Shown here piece after piece: positions 1 through 9,017 of a stretch of DNA of 64,000 nucleotides (positions are counted from its first letter, which is position 1; every line of letters starts with the position of its first letter). Source of the DNA: Hydrogenispora ethanolica. Lineage in GTDB: Bacteria > Bacillota > UBA4882 > UBA8346. A program made the position numbers and the translations under genes. The stretch covers positions 171,279 to 235,278 of the forward strand of contig NZ_SLUN01000005.1 of NCBI RefSeq assembly GCF_004340685.1, written 5' to 3'. Under the pieces are notes generated by a model. That model saw nothing but the letters and a program-made list of their open reading frames with translations. It was not told the DNA's origin and searched no databases.

Positions 1-2
1 TG

Positions 3-1556
3 TGCCAGGCGGTTAAAGCAGTGTTTTATGCTTTGGCGATCTGGAAAGCCCATGACTCGGCCTACTCTTCATTGGCTGAAATCAGGCTGGCGCTGATTGA
101 GCATTTGCGAAACATGACGCTTCGGTTTTTCCAAAAGCGAAAAACCGGCGACCTTGCCAATATCATCAATCATGACGTGGAGCGGGTGGAACTGTATCTG
201 GCTCATACACTGCCTGAAGTGGTTATCACCAATGTTCTGCTTGCGGTGATATTCATCAGCGTGATGATCCTGGACTGGCGGCTGGGGCTGGCGATGATCT
301 CCACGATACCGCTAGTGTTTTTGGCAATGTATATTTTCAATAAGCTCTGGACCCGTATGATTGAGAAATATCATCAGAGCGTTAAAACAATGTCTGAGGA
401 TCTGATGGAGTATATTGCGACCATTCCGGCGATCAAGGCTTTCAGCAAAGACGAGAAAAAAACCGAGCAGGTTTTGGACAGCCTGCATGCCTACATCGCC
501 TGGGCCAAGAAAGCTACGATCGGTGAAGCAATTCCCATGAGTTTTATCATGATGCTCCTGGAAGGCGGCATGATCGTCCTGACCATCCTGGGCTCCATAC
601 TCTTACGCGGGAATCAGATTGACATGGTGAAATTCATATTGGCCGTCATTTTGGGAGGACAGTTCTCCGAGGCCTTTGCCAGGCTGATGTCCTTTGAGCA
701 TTCCAAGGCCGTTTTTAAAAACACCATGGCGACCATCGATTCCGTGATGGGCGTCGAGCCTGAGGAAGAGAATGAAAAATGCCGGGACTTGCCAGCGGGG
801 GATATTGAATTTAAGAATATTCATTTCAGCTATGATGGGGAGAAAAAAGCGCTGGAGGATATTAATCTGGTCTTTCAAAAGAACACCGTCAACGCCATTG
901 TCGGGCCTTCCGGCTCGGGCAAGAGCACCCTTGCCAATTTGCTGATGGGCTTCTGGAAGGCGGACGGCGGCAAAATCACCATCGGCGGAAAAAGCATTGA
1001 CGCTATGCACGAGCGGGATTTATCGGCGCTGGTATCCATCGTGCAGCAGGAGGTATTTTTATTCAATACCTCCATCGCCGAAAATATCAGAATCGGGAAA
1101 AAGGACGCCGGCAGGGAGGAAGTCATCGAAGCTGCCAAGAAGGCGCAGATTCACGACATGATCATGAGCCTTCCCCGAGGCTATGAAACCGCCGTCGGGG
1201 AGGCGGGAGCCAGATTGTCGGGAGGAGAAAAACAAAGAATCTCCATTGCCCGCATGATCCTGAAAAATGCGCCGGTGGTCATTTTGGATGAAGCGACCGC
1301 CGCCATCGATCCCTATCATGAATATTTAATCCAAAAGGCCATCAGCAATTTGGGAAAGAACAAGACCCTGATCATCATCGCTCACCACTTGAATACCATC
1401 ACCCATGCCGATCAGATCCTGGTGATGGAAGACGGGAGAATCAAGGCAAGAGGCAAACATGAAGAGCTGCTGAAATCCAGCCGGATGTATCAAGCTATGG
1501 TGAAGGCGCAGAATGAAGTGGACGGCTGGCAAATTAAGGAGGCAAAGGCGTTATGA
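3..1556 (+). CDS. ABC exporter half-transporter (permease + ATPase), 5' truncated by window edge
   Basis: This is one half of an ABC exporter with a membrane domain fused to an ATPase. The reading frame is open to the left edge (codons TGC CAG GCG from base 3), so the N-terminal membrane helices lie outside the window; about 60-70 residues seem to be missing against the usual ~580. The remaining transmembrane part is followed by Walker A (GPSGSGKST, bases ~903-930), the signature motif LSGGEKQR, Walker B (VVILDEAT) and the switch histidine in AHHL. Its stop overlaps the start of the next ABC gene by 4 bp (ATGA), so the two are translationally coupled and probably form a heterodimer. The pair looks most like the siderophore/small-molecule exporters of the YbtPQ/IrtAB group. 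The substrate is unknown. Confidence 0.85.
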   Translation, partial: CQAVKAVFYALAIWKAHDSAYSSLAEIRLALIEHLRNMTLRFFQKRKTGDLANIINHDVERVELYLAHTLPEVVITNVLLAVIFISVMILDWRLGLAMISTIPLVFLAMYIFNKLWTRMIEKYHQSVKTMSEDLMEYIATIPAIKAFSKDEKKTEQVLDSLHAYIAWAKKATIGEAIPMSFIMMLLEGGMIVLTILGSILLRGNQIDMVKFILAVILGGQFSEAFARLMSFEHSKAVFKNTMATIDSVMGVEPEEENEKCRDLPAGDIEFKNIHFSYDGEKKALEDINLVFQKNTVNAIVGPSGSGKSTLANLLMGFWKADGGKITIGGKSIDAMHERDLSALVSIVQQEVFLFNTSIAENIRIGKKDAGREEVIEAAKKAQIHDMIMSLPRGYETAVGEAGARLSGGEKQRISIARMILKNAPVVILDEATAAIDPYHEYLIQKAISNLGKNKTLIIIAHHLNTITHADQILVMEDGRIKARGKHEELLKSSRMYQAMVKAQNEVDGWQIKEAKAL

Positions 1557-3283
1557 CCAAAGAGCTGTTGAGTAACATTGGCATTGGGGCCAAAGGAAAA
1601 GGGCTGCTGGGAATGGCCATTCTCACCACGGCCCTGGGGACACTTTGCAATGCCGGCATCATGATTGTCATCCTAAAAATGATGGAGCAGATCACCGGCG
1701 GCCGGGGGGATTTATCCCGCTACTGGTGGGCGCTGGCCGGTATAACGGTTTTTAGGATGCTTTTTAATAGCATATCCAGCATTGTCAGGCATTTTGCCGG
1801 CTTTGAGATTGTCGCCAAGATCAAAACGCAGATCATTTTACGGCTGAAACAGTTTACCCTGGGTTTTTACAGCAATGAAAGGATGGGGGAGATCAGCACG
1901 GTGATCCATAATGACGCGGACAATCTGGGGGGAATCGTGGGTCATTTGGGTTCGCGGATGATCAGTGATTTTCTGGTGGCCTTCATCATCGGTACAGGGC
2001 TGTTCCTTATCGACTGGCGGATGGGGCTGGCCATGGTTTCCCTGCTTCCTGCGGCCATCTGGATACTGGTTCGCGGCATCCAAAACAATCTGCAGTTAAA
2101 AAAGGCCAACCAGGCGAATTTGGCGGATATGGTCAGCCTGTTTGTCGAGTATACCAAAGGAATCCCTTTGTTGAAAGCGTTTACTGAAATCCCGGTTTTT
2201 AAGGATAGGCTGGAGGCCAGCGCGGTCAAATTCGGGGAGAGCAGTAAAAAAGAGGCCAAATCGGTTGCAAGCTATCTGGGAAAGTATTTTTTCCTGTTTG
2301 AACTTTGTTATGCCATTCTGGCGACCCTTGGAGCCTATTGGGTATTCGGGAACAACTTATCGCTGTTTGATTATCTGATCTTCATGATTTTCTGCCGAGA
2401 ATTCTATCGGCCCTTTGCGGCGCTGGAGGGCCACTGGCTGAGCTATATGAGCGTCAAAGACAGCTATCAAAGGGTCGCGCGGATCCTGGATGCGCCGGTG
2501 GTGGAAAAGCCCGCAGCGCCTCAGGAGGCCAAACATTTTGATATCGCCTTTGACCGGGTCGGCTTTTCCTACGAAGCAGGCGAATTTGAACTGAAAAATG
2601 CCAGCTTCACTTTGGAACAGGGTACGCTGACCGCTTTGGTGGGGCCGTCCGGTTCGGGAAAGACCACCATTACGAATTTGATGTTACGATTCTGGGAACC
2701 GCAAAGCGGACGGATTCAAATTGGCGATGTGGACATCCGGCGGATGGATTACGACGAGCTGCTCGCCAATATCAGCATTGTCATGCAGAATGTCATCCTG
2801 TTTGCGGATACCATTTACGAAAATATCAAGATGGGGAATAAAAATGCGACCCGGGCCCAGGTCATGGAGGCGGCCCGCAAAGCCATGATCCATGATTTCA
2901 TTATGAGCCTGCCGGACGGGTACGACACGCCGCTGGGAGAAAACGGCGTGGGGCTTTCCGGCGGACAGAAACAGCGGCTCTCCATTGCCCGGGCGTTTTT
3001 GAAAAACGCGCCCATTGTCATTCTGGACGAGATCACCAGCAATGTCGATCCCCTCAACGAGGTGAAGATCCAAAAGGCCATCAGCAATCTGGCGGCAGAT
3101 CGGACGGTGCTGGTGATCGCCCATCATTTGCGGACCATCCAGAACGCAGATAAAATTATCGTTTTTAACCGGGGCGAAATTGTCGAAATGGGCAAACATC
3201 ACCAATTGATGCAAAACAACGGGCTGTATCGGGAACTCTGGGATGCCCAGGAGCGGGCCAAGGAGTGGCGAATCTGCGGGTAG
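1553..3283 (+). CDS. ABC exporter half-transporter (permease + ATPase)
   Basis: A 576-residue ABC half-transporter of full family length. The first ~310 residues contain about six hydrophobic segments, and the rest is the ATPase: Walker A GPSGSGKTT, Q-loop in IVMQNVILF, signature LSGGQKQRLS, Walker B IVILDEIT and switch His in AHHL. The residue after Walker B is Glu in both halves (DEAT and DEIT), so both ATP sites look catalytically intact. The start codon sits inside the stop of the preceding half-transporter, which supports co-expression as a heterodimer. A 10-bp hairpin follows about 80 bp downstream. The transported substrate cannot be told from sequence alone. Confidence 0.88.
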   Translation: MTKELLSNIGIGAKGKGLLGMAILTTALGTLCNAGIMIVILKMMEQITGGRGDLSRYWWALAGITVFRMLFNSISSIVRHFAGFEIVAKIKTQIILRLKQFTLGFYSNERMGEISTVIHNDADNLGGIVGHLGSRMISDFLVAFIIGTGLFLIDWRMGLAMVSLLPAAIWILVRGIQNNLQLKKANQANLADMVSLFVEYTKGIPLLKAFTEIPVFKDRLEASAVKFGESSKKEAKSVASYLGKYFFLFELCYAILATLGAYWVFGNNLSLFDYLIFMIFCREFYRPFAALEGHWLSYMSVKDSYQRVARILDAPVVEKPAAPQEAKHFDIAFDRVGFSYEAGEFELKNASFTLEQGTLTALVGPSGSGKTTITNLMLRFWEPQSGRIQIGDVDIRRMDYDELLANISIVMQNVILFADTIYENIKMGNKNATRAQVMEAARKAMIHDFIMSLPDGYDTPLGENGVGLSGGQKQRLSIARAFLKNAPIVILDEITSNVDPLNEVKIQKAISNLAADRTVLVIAHHLRTIQNADKIIVFNRGEIVEMGKHHQLMQNNGLYRELWDAQERAKEWRICG

Positions 3284-3360
3284 CCGGAAGAGCCGGAGCC
3301 GGGATGCAATCTTACCTTGGCGCATGGCGGAACGGGTTGCATCCATTATAAAAACAAATC

Positions 3361-3386
3361 GGGCGAAACCGGAGTTGGTTTCGCCC
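3361..3386 (+). terminator. Hairpin after ABC exporter genes
   Basis: A perfect 10-bp inverted repeat (GGGCGAAACC / GGTTTCGCCC) with a 6-nt loop lies 78 bp after the second ABC gene. It lacks a strong T-run, so it may be a weak or factor-assisted terminator. Confidence 0.5.
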
Positions 3387-3575
3387 TGCTAGGCTTCGGT
3401 CCACCTTCCTCAAAGATTGGTCATGCATCTCCAAACCAGGTCCCTGCTTCCTCAAAACTCATGGAACATCACCAAAAATAGACCGAACCAAGCCAAGAGA
3501 ACCTTAATAAAGATACTCAAACGCAACGCTTGATATGGAGATGCGGCTATGATAACGAACCGGTGGGGAGCTGAA

Positions 3576-3910
3576 AGAGCTCATTTTGCGAGTGACGGAT
3601 CGCTTTGGGTGACTGAAAGAGCTCTTTCAGTCTTTCAGCAAGCTCATTTTGTGGATAAGAGAGCTCGCTCAGTCTTTCAGCAAGCTCATTTTGTGGATAA
3701 GCAAGCTTGTTTTGTGAATCAGCAAGCTCGTTTTGTGAATAAGTGAGCTCTCTCAGTCGTTCAGCAAGCTCGTTTTGTGGATAAGCAAGCTTGTTTTGTG
3801 AATGGGAGAGCTTGCTCAGTCGTTCAGCAAGCTCGTTTTGTGGATAAGCGATCTATTTTTGTGGATAAACGGATCCGTTTAACGTGGTTAATGGTTTTGG
3901 CTGTGGATAA
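3576..3910. repeat. 21-bp tandem array with six perfect DnaA boxes
   Basis: About 15-16 degenerate units of exactly 21 bp fill this intergenic stretch. The typical unit starts RAGCTYG and often continues with TTTTGTGGATAAG. Six units contain TGTGGATAA, the complement of the DnaA-box consensus TTATCCACA, at 3650, 3692, 3776, 3839, 3860 and 3902. Spacings are 42, 84, 63, 21 and 42 bp, all multiples of 21, so the boxes lie on one helical face. The unit at 3734 is one mismatch away. Alternate units read CTCAGTCKTTCAGC instead. No convincing gene lies between 3284 and 4056; the short open frames here follow the repeat period. Confidence 0.85.
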
Positions 3911-4056
3911 GTCGGGAAAGTGCAGCTAAAATTGGGTTAAGTCAGGAGTAAGGCTTTGAACTGGGAAGAGGGGAGAAAAAAGGAGCTGGTCCCGGAGATG
4001 AGAGAAATCGTACGGCCTGGATGAGAGGATGGAGAAGCCGGGCGAAGACGTACCGC

Positions 4057-5217
4057 TCAAATCTCCATACTCTCGAGCCGGTACTTCCGAATGACGCCCC
4101 AGACCGGGTAGGCGATCAGGGTCAGGGCCGCGGCCAGCCCCAGGATCACGGCGGGGAAGACGGCAAAGCCGAGCCAGTCGGCGAACCTCCCCACCACGGG
4201 GACGATCAGAAAGCCTCCCAGGTCGGCGCAGACGGTGATCAGGGCGGCCACCTTGCCGGTGCTGCCGGGGAAACAGCCGGTCAGCGCGGCCATCATCGTC
4301 GGGAAGATGCCCGCCAGGGTCAGTCCGATGCCCGCGGTGGCCAGCGCCGTAACCCAGCCGACCGGCCAGAGATACCAGCAGAGCGAAAGCAGCAGCGTTC
4401 CGCAGGAAGCGGCAATGATATAGGCGGAAAAACCGACCCGGTCCACGACGCGGCCGCAGATCAGGCGGCCCGCCGTCAAAGCGGCCCAAAAAAGCGTGGC
4501 CATCCATTGCGGGGAGAAGGGGCCGCGCGGCGCCAGCTGGCTCCAGAAGGCGGTGATCCACCCGCCCATCGAGACTTCCAGTCCGACATAGAAAAAGGTG
4601 AAAAGTCCCGCTGACCACAGAAAGCCATCGCGGTACGGCGAGCTTTCCGGCGCCGTGGCCGCCCGCTCTCCGGGGGCGGTCTTTACGTTCAGCAAGGCCA
4701 GAAGGACCAGGAAAGGCAGCACCGTAAGCAGGCCGAAGCCCGCGCGCCAGCTGCCGAAGACCTGTAGGCAGAACGCGGCCAGCAGCGGGGCGAGGATCGA
4801 ACCGGCCCCGAAGAAGAAATGCAGGAAATTCATGGCCCTGCCTTTGCCGCCGGCCGTGGAATCGGCGCATAGCGCATTGATGCCCACGTTATAAATGGCC
4901 AGGCCCGCTCCTAACAAGGCATTCCAGACCAGCAGCAGGGGGTAGTCCGCCGCCAGCGCGCAGCCGGCGGCGCCGGCCAGGATCAGCAGGCCGCCGGCCA
5001 GCAGAAAGAGCTTCTTCCCAAAGCGGTCCGCCAGCGGCCCGCCGCTCAATTCGGCGATCAGGGAGCCGAAAAACTGCGCCGCCAAAAAGATGCCGGCCTG
5101 GCTGTAATTGATACCCAGATCGGCGGCGACGGCCGGCAGCAGGGGCCCGAGAACTCCGGATCCCAGGCCGATGGCTGTAAAACCGCAGTATTGAATGAAC
5201 AAGAGCCGTTTTTTCAT
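4057..5217 (-). CDS. MFS transporter
   Basis: A 386-residue major facilitator superfamily permease with about twelve hydrophobic segments. The loop between helices 2 and 3 carries a GGPLADRFGKK sequence, the classic MFS motif A. Length and layout fit drug/sugar efflux-type or fucose-permease-like MFS proteins. A GGAGG ribosome site sits 6 nt before the ATG. It is transcribed away from the AraC-family regulator at 5342, a common arrangement in which the regulator controls the transporter. Substrate unknown. Confidence 0.85.
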   Translation of the reverse strand: MKKRLLFIQYCGFTAIGLGSGVLGPLLPAVAADLGINYSQAGIFLAAQFFGSLIAELSGGPLADRFGKKLFLLAGGLLILAGAAGCALAADYPLLLVWNALLGAGLAIYNVGINALCADSTAGGKGRAMNFLHFFFGAGSILAPLLAAFCLQVFGSWRAGFGLLTVLPFLVLLALLNVKTAPGERAATAPESSPYRDGFLWSAGLFTFFYVGLEVSMGGWITAFWSQLAPRGPFSPQWMATLFWAALTAGRLICGRVVDRVGFSAYIIAASCGTLLLSLCWYLWPVGWVTALATAGIGLTLAGIFPTMMAALTGCFPGSTGKVAALITVCADLGGFLIVPVVGRFADWLGFAVFPAVILGLAAALTLIAYPVWGVIRKYRLESMEI

Positions 5218-5317
5218 GGGAACCTCCGGGACCGGATTTCAATATTGTCTCTGATTATAGACGCTAAAGCGCCCAAAATCCATTCAATAAATTATTTATT
5301 CTTTCAAAATCTTGCGC

Positions 5318-5323
5318 TATAAT
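5318..5323 (+). promoter_or_regulatory. -10 box of the araC-type gene
   Basis: TATAAT lies 19 bp before the ATG at 5342 in the divergent MFS/araC region; only a weak A/T-rich -35 is seen upstream. On the other strand ATTATA at 5254-5259 could serve as the -10 of the MFS gene. A TTG-initiated reading from 5312 would overlap this box, which argues for the start at 5342. Confidence 0.4.
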
Positions 5324-5341
5324 GGTTGGGGTGAGCAACCG

Positions 5342-6286
5342 ATGCATGGTGATGTAAAAGAGGCTCCGGTAACCCTCGGGGAACTGGCGCCGCGCGTCCT
5401 GACAAGTTCCATTTTCACGCAGGGAATGACGTTTCCGGCGGGGCAGCGCTTTAACGGGCGTTACGTCTGCGACTATGAGCTGGAGTACTTCACCGACAGC
5501 GCCGGCGCGATGATCCTCGAGGAGCGCCTGTATCCGCTCCGCAAGGGCGACATCGCCTTCCGCCAACCCGGCCAGTTTACCCAGGGGATCTTGCCGTACA
5601 ATTGTTACCTGGTCAGCTTCGACCTGGTCGGGAATACCGCCAAAAACCCCGAAACCTACAATTTTTGCACCGAGACGCAATTTCAGGTCCATTACCGCCA
5701 CCCTTTGCTGGAGGCGATCCCGCCGGTGTTTCACCCGCCGGACGGCGAGGGCTACGCCAAGCTTTTCGACGGCATCTTCCGCGAGTTTGTCAATCAGAAC
5801 CAATACTCGCTGCTGCTGTTGCGTTCTTTGGTATTGCAGGTCCTCTACCAGTTGGCCCGGGACGCGCAGGATCCCTTCGCCGGTTCCGGCCTGCGCTGGC
5901 CGGCGCATCGCGATACGCTCAAGAAGGCCATCGATTATATGCAACAGAACTATGCCCGGAAGATCGGCCTCCGGGAACTGGCGGAACAGGCCGGAATGAG
6001 CCCCAGCTACTTTCACAGGCTCTTTTCGGAGCTGATGGGCTCGACCCCCAATGAATACCTGATCCGCCTGCGGTTGGGCAAGGCCAAGGAACTGCTGCTC
6101 CAGACCCACCTGGCCGTATATGAGATCGCCTTGCAATGCGGTTTCGAGAATATTCCCTACTTCAGCTTTCTCTTTAAAAAGCAGGTGGGGGTCTCGCCCG
6201 GTCAGTTCCGCGGGAGCTACAGCTATCTCCGCTCCGGATCGCCCCGGGAGAAGCGCGGCGGAATTGACAGCCCGCTTGGGATATGA
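5342..6286 (+). CDS. AraC-family transcriptional regulator
   Basis: A 314-residue AraC/XylS-type regulator. The N-terminal ~150 residues look like a cupin-type ligand-binding domain. The C-terminal ~100 residues hold two helix-turn-helix units: IGLRELAEQAGMSPSYFHRLF and the later segment ending PYFSFLFKKQVGVSPGQFR. The start at 5342 is preferred because it follows a GGGGTGAG site by 6 nt and lies after a TATAAT box. Divergence from the MFS gene suggests it regulates transport of a sugar-like compound. The 3' end overlaps the promoter of the next gene. Confidence 0.85.
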   Translation: MHGDVKEAPVTLGELAPRVLTSSIFTQGMTFPAGQRFNGRYVCDYELEYFTDSAGAMILEERLYPLRKGDIAFRQPGQFTQGILPYNCYLVSFDLVGNTAKNPETYNFCTETQFQVHYRHPLLEAIPPVFHPPDGEGYAKLFDGIFREFVNQNQYSLLLLRSLVLQVLYQLARDAQDPFAGSGLRWPAHRDTLKKAIDYMQQNYARKIGLRELAEQAGMSPSYFHRLFSELMGSTPNEYLIRLRLGKAKELLLQTHLAVYEIALQCGFENIPYFSFLFKKQVGVSPGQFRGSYSYLRSGSPREKRGGIDSPLGI

Positions 6287-6316
6287 TAAATTTACAATAG
6301 CTCATGCGCATGAGCT
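6264..6316 (+). promoter_or_regulatory. Promoter and palindromic operator of the GntR/LacI hybrid regulator
   Basis: A TTGACA -35 (6264-6269), a 17-bp spacer and a TAAATT -10 (6287-6292) lie across the end of the araC-type gene. The predicted start point is at about 6299, exactly where a perfect 18-bp palindrome, AGCTCATGCGCATGAGCT (6299-6316), begins. A palindrome at the start point is a typical position for an autorepression operator. Confidence 0.7.
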
Positions 6317-6334
6317 TCGGAACGAGGTGCCGTT

Positions 6335-7423
6335 TTGATCAATAAAAAACTGGATTTGCCGCGTTTTCTCCAACTGTACCAGTTGCTGAAGGCGGAGATC
6401 ATTTCCGGAAAATATGCTTGTTACGAACCCATCCCTTCCCAGCAGCAGTTGATCGATGCCTATCAGGTGAGCCTGATCACGGTCCGCCGGGCCATTGAGA
6501 AATTGTCGGCCGAAGGCTATATCCTGCGCCGCCAGGGGAAGGGGTGTTTTGTCGCTCCGGCCACCGACTGGCAGATCAACCGTTCCCAGGTACTGCAGAT
6601 CGGGGTGATCGTCTCCTCCATCGCCAACTCCTTTTTTCCCGAGATTATTGAGGGCATGGAGCAGTATCTGCATACGGTCAACGCCCAGCTGACCATCTCC
6701 CATTCCCAGTGGCAGGCCGCGCACGAGCGCAGCCATATCAACAGCTTTTTGCGGAATGGCTGTCACGGCCTGTTGATCTCGCCGTCCCAGGACTGCCAGG
6801 CCTATCGCAAGCTGCAAGAGGAAGGGGTCCCGTTTGTCTTTTTCAACCATTACTTTCCCGACGCCGGCTTTCCCTATGTGATCACCGACGACCGGAACGG
6901 CGTCAAAGCGGCCATCGATCACCTGATCGCCAGGGGTCACCGCCGGATCGGCGCGGTCATCGGGGGTTCGGGCAAGGCCACCGCCCTGGACCGCCTGGCC
7001 GGGCTGCGGGATAGTTTCGCAGCCGCCGGCCTGGAATGGAAGGATTCCTGGCTTAGCTGGCAAAAGAACTTTACCTACGATGAAGGGGTCGAGGGGGCGC
7101 GGGAATTGTTCGCCCGGGAACCGGCCCTGACGGCCATTTTTTGCTCTTCGGAACTGTTGGCCACCGGAACCGCGGCCTACCTTTTGAACCGGGGCTACCG
7201 CATTCCGGAACAGATGTCGCTGGTGGCTTTCGGTGATTCGGACACTTCCCGTTTCTTCAAGATTCCGTTGACTACCATCGCCCAGCCGACCACGGAAATG
7301 GGCGCGACTGCGGCCCGCTTGTTGGTCGAGGCCGTTCAAGACCGGCCGGTTGACGCCGATCAGATCGTGCTGCCGTGCCGGCTGATCATCCGCGAGTCCA
7401 CGGCGCAGGCGCGGAATGCCTGA
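6335..7423 (+). CDS. GntR-HTH / LacI-type sugar-binding hybrid transcriptional regulator
   Basis: A 362-residue repressor with a fused architecture. Residues ~8-75 form a GntR winged helix (IPSQQQLIDAYQVSLITVRRAIEKL, then QGKGCFV), and residues ~88-355 form a periplasmic-binding-protein-like sugar domain of the LacI/GalR type, as in AraR of Bacillus. The TTG start has GAGGTG 5 nt upstream. It has its own promoter and palindromic operator. The next gene, 94 bp downstream on the same strand, is the LarA-like racemase, so a sugar or sugar-acid effector controlling that gene is a reasonable inference. Confidence 0.85.
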   Translation: MINKKLDLPRFLQLYQLLKAEIISGKYACYEPIPSQQQLIDAYQVSLITVRRAIEKLSAEGYILRRQGKGCFVAPATDWQINRSQVLQIGVIVSSIANSFFPEIIEGMEQYLHTVNAQLTISHSQWQAAHERSHINSFLRNGCHGLLISPSQDCQAYRKLQEEGVPFVFFNHYFPDAGFPYVITDDRNGVKAAIDHLIARGHRRIGAVIGGSGKATALDRLAGLRDSFAAAGLEWKDSWLSWQKNFTYDEGVEGARELFAREPALTAIFCSSELLATGTAAYLLNRGYRIPEQMSLVAFGDSDTSRFFKIPLTTIAQPTTEMGATAARLLVEAVQDRPVDADQIVLPCRLIIRESTAQARNA

Positions 7424-7516
7424 AGGCCCGGGTGCCACTTGAAGGATGGAAATGTTGCTTTGGAAGATTGAATCATTTAAGTATAGGGAAAAATCTAAAT
7501 TTGGGGAGGAGCGCTC

Positions 7517-8773
7517 GTGATGATTGGCAAGGGTTATGAGCAAGGAACGATGACGGACGGGGAAGCCCGGGGGATTATGGCCGAAGCCTTGAACCGGCTG
7601 GATCTGGACGGCAAAAAAGTGCTGATGATCATCCCGGATACCACCCGGACCGCGCCGATGCCTTTGATTTACAAGGCCGTCTATGAGACGATCGGCGCCA
7701 AAGTGGCCCAGCTGGACGTGATGGTGGCCCTGGGGACCCATCCCGCCATGCCGGAAGAGAAGATCATGTCCTGGGTCGGGATTACCCCGGAGGAGCACCG
7801 GTCGGCGTATCCGAAGACCCGCTTCTTCAATCACGCCTGGAACGATCCGGACGCGCTGGCGGTGGCGGGAACGGTCCCCGCGGCCGAGATGGCCGAGATC
7901 ACCGGCGGCCTGATGGCCGAGGATGTCCCGGTCACCATCAATAAAAAGATCTATGAATACGATCGCCTGTTGATCACCGGACCGGTCGTCCCCCACGAGG
8001 TGGTGGGGATCTCCGGCGGCAACAAGTATCTCTTCCCGGGCATCTCCGGCCAGGAGATTATCGACTTTTTCCATTGGCTCGGCGCCCTGATCACGATCCC
8101 CAAGATCATCGGCGTCAAGGATACGCCGGTCCGCCGGGTCCTGAACCGGGCGGCCCAGTTCCTGACGGTGCCGCGGAGCGCCTTCTGTTTCGTCATCCAT
8201 GAACATCAGCTGAAGGGCTTCTTCACCGGCACGCCCGAGGAGGCCTGGTCGGCGGCGGCCGATCTCTCCGACAAGCTGCATATCGTCTATAAGAACCGGC
8301 GGTACCAAAGTGTGCTGGGGCTGGCGCCGCCCAAATTCGACGACCTCTGGACCGGCGGCAAGGTCTCCTATAAGCTCCAGGACATCGTGGCGGACGGCGG
8401 CGAGCTGATCATCTACGCGCCGAATATTGACGAAGTCTCTTACGTGCACGGCCACTGGATCGATCAGATCGGGTATCATTGCCGGGACTACTATTACCGG
8501 CGGATGGAGCAATTCGCCCAGATCCCCCGGGGGATTCTGGCTCATTCCACTCACGTCAAGGGCGCCGGCACTTTCGAGAACGGGGTGGAGCAGCCGCGGA
8601 TCAATGTGATTCTGGCCACCGGCATTCCCGAGGAACGCTGCCGCCGCATCAACCTGGGCTACCGGGATTACCGGACGATCAATCCCCAAGAATGGGCCGG
8701 CCGGGAGGACGAAGGCTATCTGCTGGTTCCGGAGGCGGGCGATCTGCTCTTCCGGTATGCGGGGAAAAAATAA
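7517..8773 (+). CDS. LarA-family nickel-pincer-nucleotide racemase/epimerase-like protein
   Basis: A 418-residue protein of the LarA (lactate racemase, DUF2088) family. An N-terminal IPDTTR motif (residues 40-44) is followed by GTHP (73-76), FNH (104-106), PHEVVGISGGNKYLFPG (159-175) and H186. Relative to what I recall for Lactiplantibacillus LarA, His106, His160, Lys170 and His186 correspond to His108, His174, Lys184 (pincer attachment) and His200; the spacings of 10 and 16 residues from Lys are identical. GGAGG lies 7 nt before the GTG start. No larB, larC or larE is in the window, so the cofactor must be made elsewhere. The substrate is probably a hydroxy acid other than lactate (inference). 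Confidence 0.75.
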   Translation: MMIGKGYEQGTMTDGEARGIMAEALNRLDLDGKKVLMIIPDTTRTAPMPLIYKAVYETIGAKVAQLDVMVALGTHPAMPEEKIMSWVGITPEEHRSAYPKTRFFNHAWNDPDALAVAGTVPAAEMAEITGGLMAEDVPVTINKKIYEYDRLLITGPVVPHEVVGISGGNKYLFPGISGQEIIDFFHWLGALITIPKIIGVKDTPVRRVLNRAAQFLTVPRSAFCFVIHEHQLKGFFTGTPEEAWSAAADLSDKLHIVYKNRRYQSVLGLAPPKFDDLWTGGKVSYKLQDIVADGGELIIYAPNIDEVSYVHGHWIDQIGYHCRDYYYRRMEQFAQIPRGILAHSTHVKGAGTFENGVEQPRINVILATGIPEERCRRINLGYRDYRTINPQEWAGREDEGYLLVPEAGDLLFRYAGKK

Positions 8774-8792
8774 GCGGAGTGACGATTCAGTC

Positions 8793-8935
8793 CAAGGTTG
8801 AAAGTCCAAGGGGAAAGTCGAAAGTCGAAAGTCCAAGGTCGAAAGTCGAAGGGTGAAAGTTGAAAGTAGAAAGTCAAAGGGTAAAGTCTAGGGTTGAAAG
8901 TCCAAGGTCGAAAGTCCGAGGCCGAAGGTCAAAAG
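8793..8935. repeat. Left flank of the GACTTTCGACTT repeat region, opposite orientation
   Basis: About 140 bp of short A/G-rich direct repeats such as AAAGTCGAAAGTC and AAAGTCCAAGGTCG. They are the complement of the core of the array at 9018-9346, so the two blocks face each other around an ~80-bp centre (8936-9017). Confidence 0.8.
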
Positions 8936-9017
8936 TCAGCCATAAAATGGATCTGCTTTCGCTTTTGTGGCGATCACCCGCCTTCGACCGGGTTTCTCAC
9001 TGCCTGCGTAGGACATT

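Noticed and set aside
3576..3910. Chromosomal origin oriC
   Set aside because: DnaA boxes are present, but dnaA, dnaN, recF or gyr genes are absent from both flanks and there is no typical AT-rich unwinding element next to the boxes.
6302..8836. 844-codon open frame on the minus strand
   Set aside because: It is antisense to the GntR/LacI regulator and LarA-like genes, which have clear motifs. GC-rich codon use keeps the opposite frame open.
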